DNA of 64,000 nt from Oxalobacteraceae bacterium. Its GTDB lineage: Bacteria; Pseudomonadota; Gammaproteobacteria; Burkholderiales; Burkholderiaceae_D. The stretch is taken from positions 1 to 64,000 of the forward strand of contig JAIZVZ010000007.1 in NCBI GenBank assembly GCA_021768485.1. Reading direction: 5' to 3'. Shown here one piece after another: positions 21,616-29,008 of the stretch. The notes beneath the pieces were generated by a model. The model worked only from the letters and a program-made list of their open reading frames with translations, ran no database searches and had not been told where the DNA came from. The translations under genes were made by a program, and so were the position numbers. Position 1 is the stretch's first letter; each line of letters begins with the position of its first letter.

Positions 21616-22049
21616 ACAACATTCCTTTCAAAGCCCATGGGGTGATTGATCGGATGCTCTTTCCTGGCGATCTCGGCTGATCCAATAGGGCGCTCGCTGC
21701 GCCCTGTTACGCGCAAGCCAGACTTTCTATGGGATGGGGTCGATGTCTCGCGCTTATGGCGCGGGTCAGAGCAAACTGCTTAAATGATAAAGCGCGTCTT
21801 ATTACGTTGTTGCATGATAGGCAACTTGCAGTAAGACCATATGGACCGCAAGGTGATGCGTCCACTTACACGGTAATGCGTTGCACCAATTAATGTCAAG
21901 TCAAATTCGTCAGAAGCGAAGAAAATTGACCTAATTCATGTAAACCCGTGCAGAAGCCTGTGCTTTTTGCTAGCATGCGCTAGTTTGTATCATTTTGTAA
22001 AATCCGGCAATGTCCACCGCTACCTTAGGCACCATAGACGCTGTATCGA
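21616..22049. promoter_or_regulatory. 434-nt divergent control region with possible ilv leader peptide
   Basis: Separates ilvB (minus) from the sigma factor gene (plus). On the minus strand a perfect -35 box TTGACA lies at 21899-21894, with only a poor -10 17 nt later (TTACCG). A 12-codon frame follows at 21840-21802 reading MVLLQVAYHATT, with four branched-chain residues. Hairpins follow at 21763-21749 (CGCGC/GCGCG) and 21705-21687 (AGGGCGC/GCGCCCT). Neither has a U-run, and the leader peptide has no clear ribosome-binding site, so attenuation is only suggested. Confidence 0.4.
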
Positions 22050-22616
22050 ATGGCAACTGACAAAGAACTTTCAGATTTTCTCGAGACCGCCGAGCGCCGC
22101 GCCTTTAAACAAGCTGTGTACGCCGTACGCAAGGACGAATCCGCACTCGACATTGTCCAGGATGCGATGGTCAAGCTTGCCGAAAAATATGGCGACAAGC
22201 CGGCAGCCGAATTGCCGATGCTGTTCCAACGAATTTTGCAAAATACAATACTCGACTATTTTCGCCGAGAAAAGGTTCGAAATACCTGGGTCAGTCTGTT
22301 TTCCGGCATGCACCAGCAGGACGAGGAAGAAGACTTTGATCCATTAGACACTCTGGAAGCGGAAGACGGCAGCGAAGCGTCGGAATCGAGCTATGATAAA
22401 GTGGAACGCATGCAAGTGCTGTCCTTGATCGATGAAGAAGTAAAAAAATTACCCGCTCGTCAACGAGAAGCCTTCCTTATGCGTTACTGGGAAGATATGG
22501 ATGTGGCTGAAACGGCCGCGGCAATGGGATGCTCGGAAGGCAGTGTGAAAACACATTGCTCTCGTGCAACACAGGCCCTTGCCCAATCGCTAAAAGCCAA
22601 AGGGATAACGCTATGA
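22050..22616 (+). CDS. RNA polymerase sigma factor, RpoE/ECF-like
   Basis: 188-residue sigma-70 family protein with region 2 (about residues 15-85; ALDIVQDAMVKLAEKYGDKP, then LQNTILDYFRREK) and region 4 (about 130-185; LPARQREAFLMRYWEDMDVAE with the HTH AAAMGCSEGSVKTHCSRA). Between them is a long acidic linker, DEEEDFDPLDTLEAEDGSE. Its stop overlaps the next start (ATGA), tying it to a DUF3619 membrane protein that could act as an anti-sigma factor. Divergent from ilvB. Confidence 0.9.
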   Translation: MATDKELSDFLETAERRAFKQAVYAVRKDESALDIVQDAMVKLAEKYGDKPAAELPMLFQRILQNTILDYFRREKVRNTWVSLFSGMHQQDEEEDFDPLDTLEAEDGSEASESSYDKVERMQVLSLIDEEVKKLPARQREAFLMRYWEDMDVAETAAAMGCSEGSVKTHCSRATQALAQSLKAKGITL

Positions 22617-23023
22617 CGATCAATGAACTCAATTATGCTTACAAGGTGCGGCAGGCGCTGACCGAAAACCTCGACAATATACCGGCGTCGACGACCGACC
22701 GCCTGGCTCTGGCACGCAAGCAGGCAATCGCACGCAAAAAGAAACACGCGCCGCTGCGCGTACGCGCCCATGGCCGCGCCTTGGCCGGTGCCGGTGTTGC
22801 CGGCTCTTATTTCAAGCTGCCATTCCCCTGGCTCGGCCGGATGGGCGTAGTATTGCCCTTGCTGCTTGTCGCCGCCGGTCTGGTCGGCATTTATCAATTC
22901 GAACAGCAACAGCGGGTTCGCGAAATGGCCGAAATCGATGCCATGGTATTGTCCGACGAATTGCCATTGAATGCTTACCTCGATCACGGCTTTAATGCCT
23001 ATCTGGCTAAACGCGGGCAATAA
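22613..23023 (+). CDS. DUF3619 single-pass membrane protein
   Basis: 136 residues: a cytoplasmic, basic N-terminal half (about 1-75), one transmembrane helix about 77-96 (MGVVLPLLLVAAGLVGIY) and a short periplasmic tail with conserved-looking DAMVLSDELPLNAYLDHGF. It matches the betaproteobacterial DUF3619 family, which has no assigned function. Translationally coupled to the sigma factor upstream by ATGA and followed directly (TAAGTG) by the DUF3106 gene. Size, topology and coupling resemble membrane-bound anti-sigma factors, but no ZAS zinc motif is visible; that role is inference. Confidence 0.8.
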   Translation: MTINELNYAYKVRQALTENLDNIPASTTDRLALARKQAIARKKKHAPLRVRAHGRALAGAGVAGSYFKLPFPWLGRMGVVLPLLLVAAGLVGIYQFEQQQRVREMAEIDAMVLSDELPLNAYLDHGFNAYLAKRGQ

Positions 23024-23842
23024 GTGAGCCGCAGCGAGGTGTCTGCGTCCATCAAGCACTACGCCCTGATCGGCGCGGCATGCATTGTCGCACTCGCAGC
23101 GTTCGCCATCTATTTCTACTCCACCCATACCGCCGACAATGCCGCGGCATTGACCTCCCAGGCGAACGCGCTGACGGCGGCCTCTTCCGGCAAGAGCGCC
23201 AGCCTGGCGGCCAGCAGCAGCAACGGCAAGCGGGTCTACGAAAAGCCATTGTGGAGCGACCTGACGCAACTGCAGCAGCGCGCGCTCGGCCCTCTTGTAC
23301 AAGAATGGAATTCGCTCGACGGCGCGCATAAAGCCAAATGGCTGCAACTGAGCGAAAAATTCGCCATGATGACTCCCGCCCAGCAAGAGCGCTTCCACGA
23401 GCGCATGCGCGACTGGGTGACTTTGACACCGGAACAACGGCGCCAGGTCCGCGAAAATTTCTGGCGCGCCAAAGCCCTGGCGCCAGATCAGAAATCGGCG
23501 CAATGGGAGCAATATCAGCAGTTGCCGGAAGACCAAAAAAAGAAACTGGCCGCCGATAACGCATCCAAGAAACAGGTGGCAACCTTGCCCAGCGCCTTGC
23601 CCAGCAGTGCCGCCAAAAGCAAATCGGCGCCCGTCATCGTCAAGCCGAAAACAGGCATGGCGGCGACCAAACCGCATATCATCCCGCTAAGCCCGCTGCC
23701 GGCAGCGACCGGCCTGGTACCGGTCGTGGTGCCGTCGATGGCGCCGGCGGCGAACAGTGCGCCGGCGCCGGCCGCCAATGCCACGCCAGCGCCGGCACCT
23801 GCGGCCGGCAGTGCGCCGCCGGCCGCGCCGACCGTCAAGTAA
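23024..23842 (+). CDS. DUF3106 periplasmic/membrane-anchored protein
   Basis: 272 residues from a GTG start that immediately follows the previous stop. Residues about 13-32 form a signal anchor (LIGAACIVALAAFAIYF). The DUF3106 core (about 70-185) contains several W-x-x-L/F repeats: LWSDLTQLQQRALGPLVQEW, KAKWLQLSEKFAMMTPAQQ, RMRDWVTLTPEQRRQVRENF. The C-terminal third is Pro/Ala-rich low complexity. The repeated LTPEQR-type helices recall Spy/CpxP-like periplasmic proteins, an analogy only. Part of the sigma factor operon. Confidence 0.8.
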   Translation: MSRSEVSASIKHYALIGAACIVALAAFAIYFYSTHTADNAAALTSQANALTAASSGKSASLAASSSNGKRVYEKPLWSDLTQLQQRALGPLVQEWNSLDGAHKAKWLQLSEKFAMMTPAQQERFHERMRDWVTLTPEQRRQVRENFWRAKALAPDQKSAQWEQYQQLPEDQKKKLAADNASKKQVATLPSALPSSAAKSKSAPVIVKPKTGMAATKPHIIPLSPLPAATGLVPVVVPSMAPAANSAPAPAANATPAPAPAAGSAPPAAPTVK

Positions 23843-23958
23843 GGCGGCCGCTGCGGCAAGCCCGGCTGCATCCCACATCGCCGGCATTGATGAACACGCA
23901 AGACCCAAGCCGGTGGCTGCGGCCACCTCGACCGATTTAGCCGCGATACAATGCCATC

Positions 23959-24501
23959 ATGCCCACCACTGCGCCTCTTTCCGCCCTGCCGCCAGCCCCG
24001 CTGAGCCGTCGCCTGCTCTGCATGCTTTACGAAGCGCTGCTGCTGCTGGCGGTGGCATTTGCGGCCGACTGGCTGTTCGAGCTGTTGCTGGGCGGCCGCC
24101 CCGTCCTGCTGCTGCGCCTGCTGCGGCAAGTCTGGCTATTTACAGTCTTTGGCGCCTATTTCATCTGGTTTTGGCGGCATGGCGGCCAGACGCTGGCAAT
24201 GAAAACCTGGCGCATCAGGCTCGTACGCCGCGACGGCGGTGTTCTTGGCCGGGGCCAGGCATTGACTCGCTATCTGCTGGCCTATCTGTGGTTTTTGCCG
24301 GCCTGTTTCGGCATCTATTGGTTCGGCCTGAAAGGTTGGCCCAGCATCGCGGCGCTGGCCGCCGGCATCTTGCTATGGGCGGCACTTGCCTATCTTGATA
24401 AAAACCGCCAATTCCTGCACGACCGCTGGGCCGGCACCCAATTGCTGCTGCTGCCGCCCAAAAGCCGTAAACAGCAGACCGGGGCCGCGCCGCCGCAATA
24501 G
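23959..24501 (+). CDS. RDD family membrane protein
   Basis: 180 residues with four hydrophobic segments (about 28-48, 50-72, 102-120 and 123-145). The family Arg is in APLSRRLLCMLYEALLL, and the acidic pair is represented by LDKNRQFLHDRWAGTQL near the C-terminus; HGGQTLAMKTWRIRLV between segments is also typical. Molecular function is not established, though some relatives are involved in ion transport. 116 nt downstream of the DUF3106 gene, probably the end of the sigma factor cluster. Confidence 0.85.
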   Translation: MPTTAPLSALPPAPLSRRLLCMLYEALLLLAVAFAADWLFELLLGGRPVLLLRLLRQVWLFTVFGAYFIWFWRHGGQTLAMKTWRIRLVRRDGGVLGRGQALTRYLLAYLWFLPACFGIYWFGLKGWPSIAALAAGILLWAALAYLDKNRQFLHDRWAGTQLLLLPPKSRKQQTGAAPPQ

Positions 24502-24537
24502 TCACATGCCTGCCTTGGCCCGCGCCCTCCCGCAGCC

Positions 24538-25287
24538 TTAAAAGCGCTCGTAGCCGAGCAAAAAGCGCCACTGCCCCGGCGCCAGGCCGGCCAAGGGCAA
24601 GCGGCCGAGACGGATCCTTTTCATCGAGCGCACCTGCAAACCGGACTGCCCGCACATATGCGCGATCTGCCCGTTTTGCGGGCCTTTGACCGCAAAGCGC
24701 AAGCGGCCTTCGTTTTGCCAGCTGACCTTGGCCGCCGGCTGCGGCTTGCCGTCAAAGGTCTGCGCGGCATTCAGGCGCTCCATCCCGCCCGGCAGCAGCG
24801 TCCCGTCGACGTCGACGATGATCTCTTGCTCAACGCCGCCGCCATCGGTCAGCAGTTTGCGCGCCACATGCCAATCCTGCGTCAATACCAGCAAACCGCT
24901 GAGCCCGCTTTCGAGCGGCGTACACAAAGTCAGGCCCCGCAGGTGCCGCTTGAGCAAGGCAATGCCGGAACGATCGCCGGGCGCGCGCGCCGCCTCCGTG
25001 ATCAAGGGCTGCAAAGACAGCAATTCCCCATCGGCAGAGGCTGCGGCCGGCATGTTTGCCAGCAGGCCGGGCTCCAGGTGCAGCATGATGGTCAGCGCCG
25101 CCGATTCCAGCAAACTGGCGCCAGGCAAGCGTTCGACCTGCTGCCCGGGCAAGACCCGCGCACCGGCTTCGTCGACCATCTGGCCGTCGACCCGGATCCA
25201 GCCGCCTTCGATATACAGCGTGGCCTCGCGGCGTGAGCATTGAAATTGTTCTGCGACCCGTTTGGCCAGGCGGTGCGACTCTGTCAT
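24538..25287 (-). CDS. RsuA/RluF-like pseudouridine synthase, catalytic Asp apparently replaced
   Basis: 249 residues with an S4 RNA-binding domain at about 5-60 (RLAKRVAEQFQCSRREATLYIEG, WIRVDG) and an RsuA-type catalytic fold after it (AAKVSWQNEGRLRFAVKGPQNGQIAHMC, then RSMKRIRLGRLPLAGLAPGQWR). At the position of the family motif GRLDxxTxGLLLLTND it reads CTPLESGLSGLLVLTQDW, so the nucleophilic Asp is Glu and the preceding Gly-Arg is absent. It may be inactive or only an RNA-binding protein. Convergent with the RDD gene. Confidence 0.8.
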   Translation of the reverse strand: MTESHRLAKRVAEQFQCSRREATLYIEGGWIRVDGQMVDEAGARVLPGQQVERLPGASLLESAALTIMLHLEPGLLANMPAAASADGELLSLQPLITEAARAPGDRSGIALLKRHLRGLTLCTPLESGLSGLLVLTQDWHVARKLLTDGGGVEQEIIVDVDGTLLPGGMERLNAAQTFDGKPQPAAKVSWQNEGRLRFAVKGPQNGQIAHMCGQSGLQVRSMKRIRLGRLPLAGLAPGQWRFLLGYERF

Positions 25288-25459
25288 GAGGTGGCTGGGG
25301 CCCGAGACCCCGAATAAATATGGGAAGCCATTGTAACCGCAAGCGCGGCGACCTTCGATAAATGGCAGGACAAAGCCGCAAATGCGTTATAATCGGCATG
25401 TTGCGCCGCACCATTTTCACTGCTTTGTTGACAATGCTCTTACCCACCGAGGAGAAGCC

Positions 25460-26020
25460 ATGTTCACTACTTCCAGTTCAGAACAATTTTCAAATGCCGC
25501 CAAAGGATTTCTCGAAGCACAATTCGGCATTTTCTCAGACCTTGGCAGCAAGACCCTGGCCAGCGCCGAACAATTGATTGCACTCAATCTTGCCGCCGCC
25601 CGTGCCTGTACCGAAGAATCGCTCGCACAGTTGCAGCAACTGAGCGCAGTCCGCAACGGCCAGAGCCTGCTGGCCCAGACCAGCAGTCAAGCCGGCGCCG
25701 GCGCCGAAAAAGCTGTCTCTTACGGCCGCCATGTCGCTGGCATTGCGTCGGATTTGCAAGCCCATTATCTGGAAGCGGCGCAGGAGCAATTCAAGGCAAG
25801 CCAGGCCAGGATCACCGCCATGATAGAAGAAACGGCCAGGCATGCGCCGCTCGGCGGCGATCAGGTGGCATCGCTGCTCAAGACGGTGATCGCCAAAGGC
25901 AATGCCGGCGCCGAACAGCTGGTGCGCGCCTCCAAGGACGGCGCCAAGGCGCTCGAAGACCACGTGACAGCCGTCAGCAATCAATTGAGCGGCGCCACAA
26001 ACAAGAGCCGCGCCGAATGA
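25460..26020 (+). CDS. phaP: Phasin family protein (PHA granule-associated)
   Basis: Coats polyhydroxyalkanoate granules in the cytoplasm. 186 residues, almost entirely helical and without membrane segments; the N-terminal MFTTSSSEQFSNAAKGFLEA, LTLASAEQLIALNL-type helix and TEESLAQLQQLSAVRNGQSLL match the PhaP (TIGR01841) class. GAGGAG precedes ATG 25460. A PhaF/PhaI-like protein and a TetR regulator nearby support a role in PHA storage; the synthase genes are not in the window. Confidence 0.88.
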   Translation: MFTTSSSEQFSNAAKGFLEAQFGIFSDLGSKTLASAEQLIALNLAAARACTEESLAQLQQLSAVRNGQSLLAQTSSQAGAGAEKAVSYGRHVAGIASDLQAHYLEAAQEQFKASQARITAMIEETARHAPLGGDQVASLLKTVIAKGNAGAEQLVRASKDGAKALEDHVTAVSNQLSGATNKSRAE

Positions 26021-26107
26021 GGCGGCATGGCAAAGCGCGGCGCCGCCAGTGCAAACCGTAAGCAGGCAGGGGCCGCCACGCGGCCCGTTTTGATTTAGAA
26101 TCGGGCC

Positions 26108-26695
26108 ATGACAATCGCCACCCAAGAACTCGCGTCACAAGAACTCAAATACCTGGGCGCCTATGGCGAAGACACGCTGCGCCAGGTGCGCCAGCTGATG
26201 CGGGAAGATCGCCTGGGGAGCTTGCTGGCCGGGCGCTATGGCCAGGCACACGAAATCCGCAACGACAAGGCGCTGTACCAGTATGTGCAGGAATTGAAAA
26301 ATGAATTCCTGCGCAATGCCGAACCGATTAACAAGGTCTTTTTCGACAACAAGATCCATGTGATTTCGCAGGCGCTCGGCATGCACACGGCTTTCTCCCG
26401 GGTTCAGGGCGGCAAGCTCAAGGCCAAGCATGAAATCAAGGTCGCCACACTATTCAAGAACGTGCCGCTCGAATTTCTCAAGATGATTGCAGTGCATGAA
26501 CTGGCGCATATCAAGGAAAAGCAGCACGACAAGCCGTTCTACAAACTGTGCACCTATATGGAGCCGCATTACCATCAGTATGAATTCGACGTGCGGCTCT
26601 ACCTGACGCACATCGAAGCCGGCGGCAACCGTTTATGGGATGGCCCCGATCAGGACTTGGCGGCGCCCCAGCGGCCGGCGACCGGCGGCCGGTAA
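26108..26695 (+). CDS. YgjP-like zinc metallopeptidase domain protein
   Basis: 195 residues. The motif HELAHIKEKQHDKPFY near residues 130-145 is the HExxH zinc site plus the downstream conserved His of the YgjP/DUF45 (WLM-related) family. Upstream, NKVFFDNKIHVISQ and LEFLKMIAVHELAH give the strand and helix pattern around the active site. Substrate unknown; cytoplasmic, with no signal peptide. Its last 46 bp overlap the convergent LOG gene. Confidence 0.85.
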   Translation: MTIATQELASQELKYLGAYGEDTLRQVRQLMREDRLGSLLAGRYGQAHEIRNDKALYQYVQELKNEFLRNAEPINKVFFDNKIHVISQALGMHTAFSRVQGGKLKAKHEIKVATLFKNVPLEFLKMIAVHELAHIKEKQHDKPFYKLCTYMEPHYHQYEFDVRLYLTHIEAGGNRLWDGPDQDLAAPQRPATGGR

Positions 26696-27231
26696 GCGCG
26701 CAGCTGCGCCAGCAAGGCGTTGCCATCGCCGGCCGCCATCAGCATCGCGGCAAATTCCGGCTTGATGAAACCCTGTCCGACCGCATGCCCGATAAACGCC
26801 AGCAGACCGTCGTAAAAGCCGCCGACATTGACCAGCCCGACCGGTTTGCCATGGATGCCCAACTGCGACCAGGTCAGCATCTCAAACAATTCCTCGAGCG
26901 TACCGAGACCGCCCGGCAGCGCAATAAAGCCATCGGACAGCGAGGCCATCATGGCCTTGCGTTCGTGCATATCCTTGACCACGTGAAGCGCAGTCAGGCC
27001 GCGGTGGCCGACTTCCTTTTCCAGCAATGCCTGCGGGATGACGCCGGTGACCTGCCCGCCAAGACGCAGCACTTCATCGGCGATCACGCCCATCAGGCCG
27101 ACATTGCCGCCGCCATACACGAGGGCGATATCGGCCTCGACCAGCGTCTTCGCCAATTGCCTGGCGGCGGCCGCGTACAGTGGCGAGCTGCCGCTGGCGG
27201 CACCGCAATACACACACAAAGCCTTGATCAT
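26650..27231 (-). CDS. LOG family nucleotide 5'-monophosphate phosphoribohydrolase
   Basis: 193 residues of the short LOG (TIGR00730) type: CVYCGAASG at the start, GGGNVGLMGVIADEVL, the HERKAMM segment and the diagnostic PGGLGTLEELFE. Family members cleave the N-glycosidic bond of nucleoside 5'-monophosphates (cytokinin activation in plants, nucleotide salvage in bacteria). Overlaps tail-to-tail with the YgjP-like gene. A second, long LOG-type enzyme (PpnN) is encoded at 59.7-61.1 kb. Confidence 0.92.
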   Translation of the reverse strand: MIKALCVYCGAASGSSPLYAAAARQLAKTLVEADIALVYGGGNVGLMGVIADEVLRLGGQVTGVIPQALLEKEVGHRGLTALHVVKDMHERKAMMASLSDGFIALPGGLGTLEELFEMLTWSQLGIHGKPVGLVNVGGFYDGLLAFIGHAVGQGFIKPEFAAMLMAAGDGNALLAQLRAYRPPVAGRWGAAKS

Positions 27232-27249
27232 CGTGCACTTCCATTCATT

Positions 27250-27915
27250 TCAAGATAATTTTTCAAGATATTCTTCACTGAGTTTTTCAAACAACAGCCG
27301 CGTATCGTTGCGCAGATACGGCCCGATCAGGGACAAGACCTGGTAACAGCCGCGCGCCAGCGCATCGGACATCGATTGTTGTTCGGTATATTTGCGCGGG
27401 TTGCGCACATATTCATAAGACAGCCAGTAACTGGCAACGACCACCATATTGGTCGCCATCGCATCGATCTGGGCATCGGACGCTTCGAGCGCCTGCTCGC
27501 GCCGCAAGTCCAGACACAGCTGCCGGGCAACCTTGATCTTGTGGCCGAGGATTAGCTTGAATTGCAGTTCGAGCTTGCGGTTGCGCGACAATAAATCGTT
27601 GAGGTCTCGATAAAAAAAACGGTAGCGCCAGATCAGTTCGAACATCAGATGCAGATACAGCCAGACATCTTCGATATTCGAGCGGCGGCCATCGGGAACG
27701 GCCAGCATCCGCTCGATCTCGCTCTCGAACTGGGAAAAGATCGAGTTGACGATATCATCCTTGTTACGGAAATGGTAATACAGATTGCCGGGCGAAATAC
27801 TCAATTCATCGGCAATCACGGTGGTCGTGATATTCGGTTCGCCGAAATCGTTAAACAGGCGTAGCGACAGATCCAGTATTTTTTCGCGGGTACGGCGTGG
27901 TGCTTTCTGTAGCAT
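27250..27915 (-). CDS. TetR/AcrR family transcriptional regulator
   Basis: 221 residues. The N-terminal HTH domain (about 8-55) contains REKILDLSLRLFNDFGEPN and the recognition helix in LSISPGNLYYHFRNKDDIV; the C-terminal 160 residues are the helical ligand/dimer domain. Start ATG 27915 (MLQKAPRRTREK). It lies between a LOG gene and a granule-protein gene, all on the minus strand; regulation of PHA or fatty-acid functions is plausible but unproven. Confidence 0.9.
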   Translation of the reverse strand: MLQKAPRRTREKILDLSLRLFNDFGEPNITTTVIADELSISPGNLYYHFRNKDDIVNSIFSQFESEIERMLAVPDGRRSNIEDVWLYLHLMFELIWRYRFFYRDLNDLLSRNRKLELQFKLILGHKIKVARQLCLDLRREQALEASDAQIDAMATNMVVVASYWLSYEYVRNPRKYTEQQSMSDALARGCYQVLSLIGPYLRNDTRLLFEKLSEEYLEKLS

Positions 27916-28116
27916 GGCGACGGTCTCGTTTTTTCGCCAGCATACCATCAAAAGAGCTGCGCTTCCGCATGAGGCGCCGTATCGGCGCCAGGCATGCCGC
28001 ACTGCCCACGCATGGTTTTGCAGGCGTTGCGGACAATATGAAAATGGGCCGCCGCAGTGCCGCGGCCCATGACGGGCAAGCTCACCGAAAAAGCCCGGCC
28101 GCCGGCCGTCGGTCCG

Positions 28117-28884
28117 CTATGCGGGCGCCCGCTTGGCCGATACCCGCCCCGCGCTCGTCCCTTTAGCTGTCGTCCCTTTAGCTGTCGTCCCTTTAGCTGT
28201 CGTCCCTTTAGCTGTCGTCCCTTTAGCGGATGTCCCTTTGGCGGATGTCCCTTTGGCAGTCGCCCGCGTGGCGGGCGCGGCCTTGGCCGTTGACGGCTTT
28301 GCCGGCGCCGCGCCAAGCGCCGCCGGCTTGCGCGCAATTTTGCCGGCCGGCTTGCTGAGCGGCCTGACTTTGGCGGCGGCCTTGAGCACAGTCCTGGCGG
28401 CAGGCTTGCCTGCCTGCCGCGCCGCTTCGGGCGACGACGCTTTGCGTTTGGATGCGGCGCCGGTCTTGCCGATGCCGGAACCGGACATGGCGGCCAGTGC
28501 CTTGTTCAATAATTCGATGCGCGCACTCAGCAGGTCGATTTCCTTTTGCCGCGGCACGCCGATACGCGTCAGCGCACGTCCGACCCGGTCTTCAAAAACC
28601 TGTTCGAGCTTGTCCCACGAGCCGGCCGCCTGCTTGCTGACGCCATCGCTCATTTTCAGGAAACTGTCGCCGATATCGGCCGCCTTCTCGCCGGCGATCT
28701 TGCGGGTCCGCTTTTGCAATTCGCCGCCCTCCTTGACCAGTTTGGCAAAAACCTTGCCGCCCTCTTCCTGGGCCTTGGCAAAGGCGCCGAGACCGGCTTG
28801 CCAGATTTGCTGCGCCGACGCGCGCACAGCCTCGGCCAACTGCTTGTCCTCGGCCCTGGTTTGCATTTTCACTTTTTTCACCAT
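28117..28884 (-). CDS. PhaF/PhaI-like polyhydroxyalkanoate granule protein with repeat tail
   Basis: 255 residues. The first 130 are phasin-like: AVRASAQQIWQAGLGAFAKA, a heptad stretch, and WDKLEQVFEDRVGRALTRIG before a short zipper. The C-terminal half is Ala/Lys/Pro/Thr-rich like histone H1 and includes seven units of AKGT(S/T). In PhaF proteins such tails bind DNA and help partition granules. GGGAG precedes ATG 28884. Tail length is set by a 15-bp tandem repeat, so it may vary between strains. Confidence 0.85.
   Translation of the reverse strand: MVKKVKMQTRAEDKQLAEAVRASAQQIWQAGLGAFAKAQEEGGKVFAKLVKEGGELQKRTRKIAGEKAADIGDSFLKMSDGVSKQAAGSWDKLEQVFEDRVGRALTRIGVPRQKEIDLLSARIELLNKALAAMSGSGIGKTGAASKRKASSPEAARQAGKPAARTVLKAAAKVRPLSKPAGKIARKPAALGAAPAKPSTAKAAPATRATAKGTSAKGTSAKGTTAKGTTAKGTTAKGTTAKGTSAGRVSAKRAPA
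28157..28261. repeat. 15-bp tandem repeat (x7) inside the granule-protein gene
   Basis: Seven 15-bp units beginning at 28157, 28172, 28187, 28202, 28217, 28232 and 28247, core GTCCCTTTAGCTGTC. The first four intervals are near identical and the last two diverge (GCGGAT, GGCAGT). On the minus strand they encode AKGT(S/T) in frame, so changes in copy number keep the frame. Confidence 0.9.
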
Positions 28885-29008
28885 GCTTGGCTCCCGTTTT
28901 TCAAAGGTCCGACCGGCCGACCCGAATTTTCATTGTAAATAACAAAAATAGAGATCGGCCACTAATCGGCGCGGCAATCCGCCGCCCGCCCGGCCACTGA
29001 AATCGCTC

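Noticed and set aside
28157-28261. CRISPR-like appearance of regular repeats
   Set aside because: Units are contiguous without spacers and encode an in-frame peptide repeat; no cas genes nearby.
27948-28337. Plus- and minus-strand frames with K/G/R repeats near the granule-protein gene
   Set aside because: Their repeats are frame-shifted readings of the 15-bp array; the phasin-like frame at 28117-28884 explains the region.
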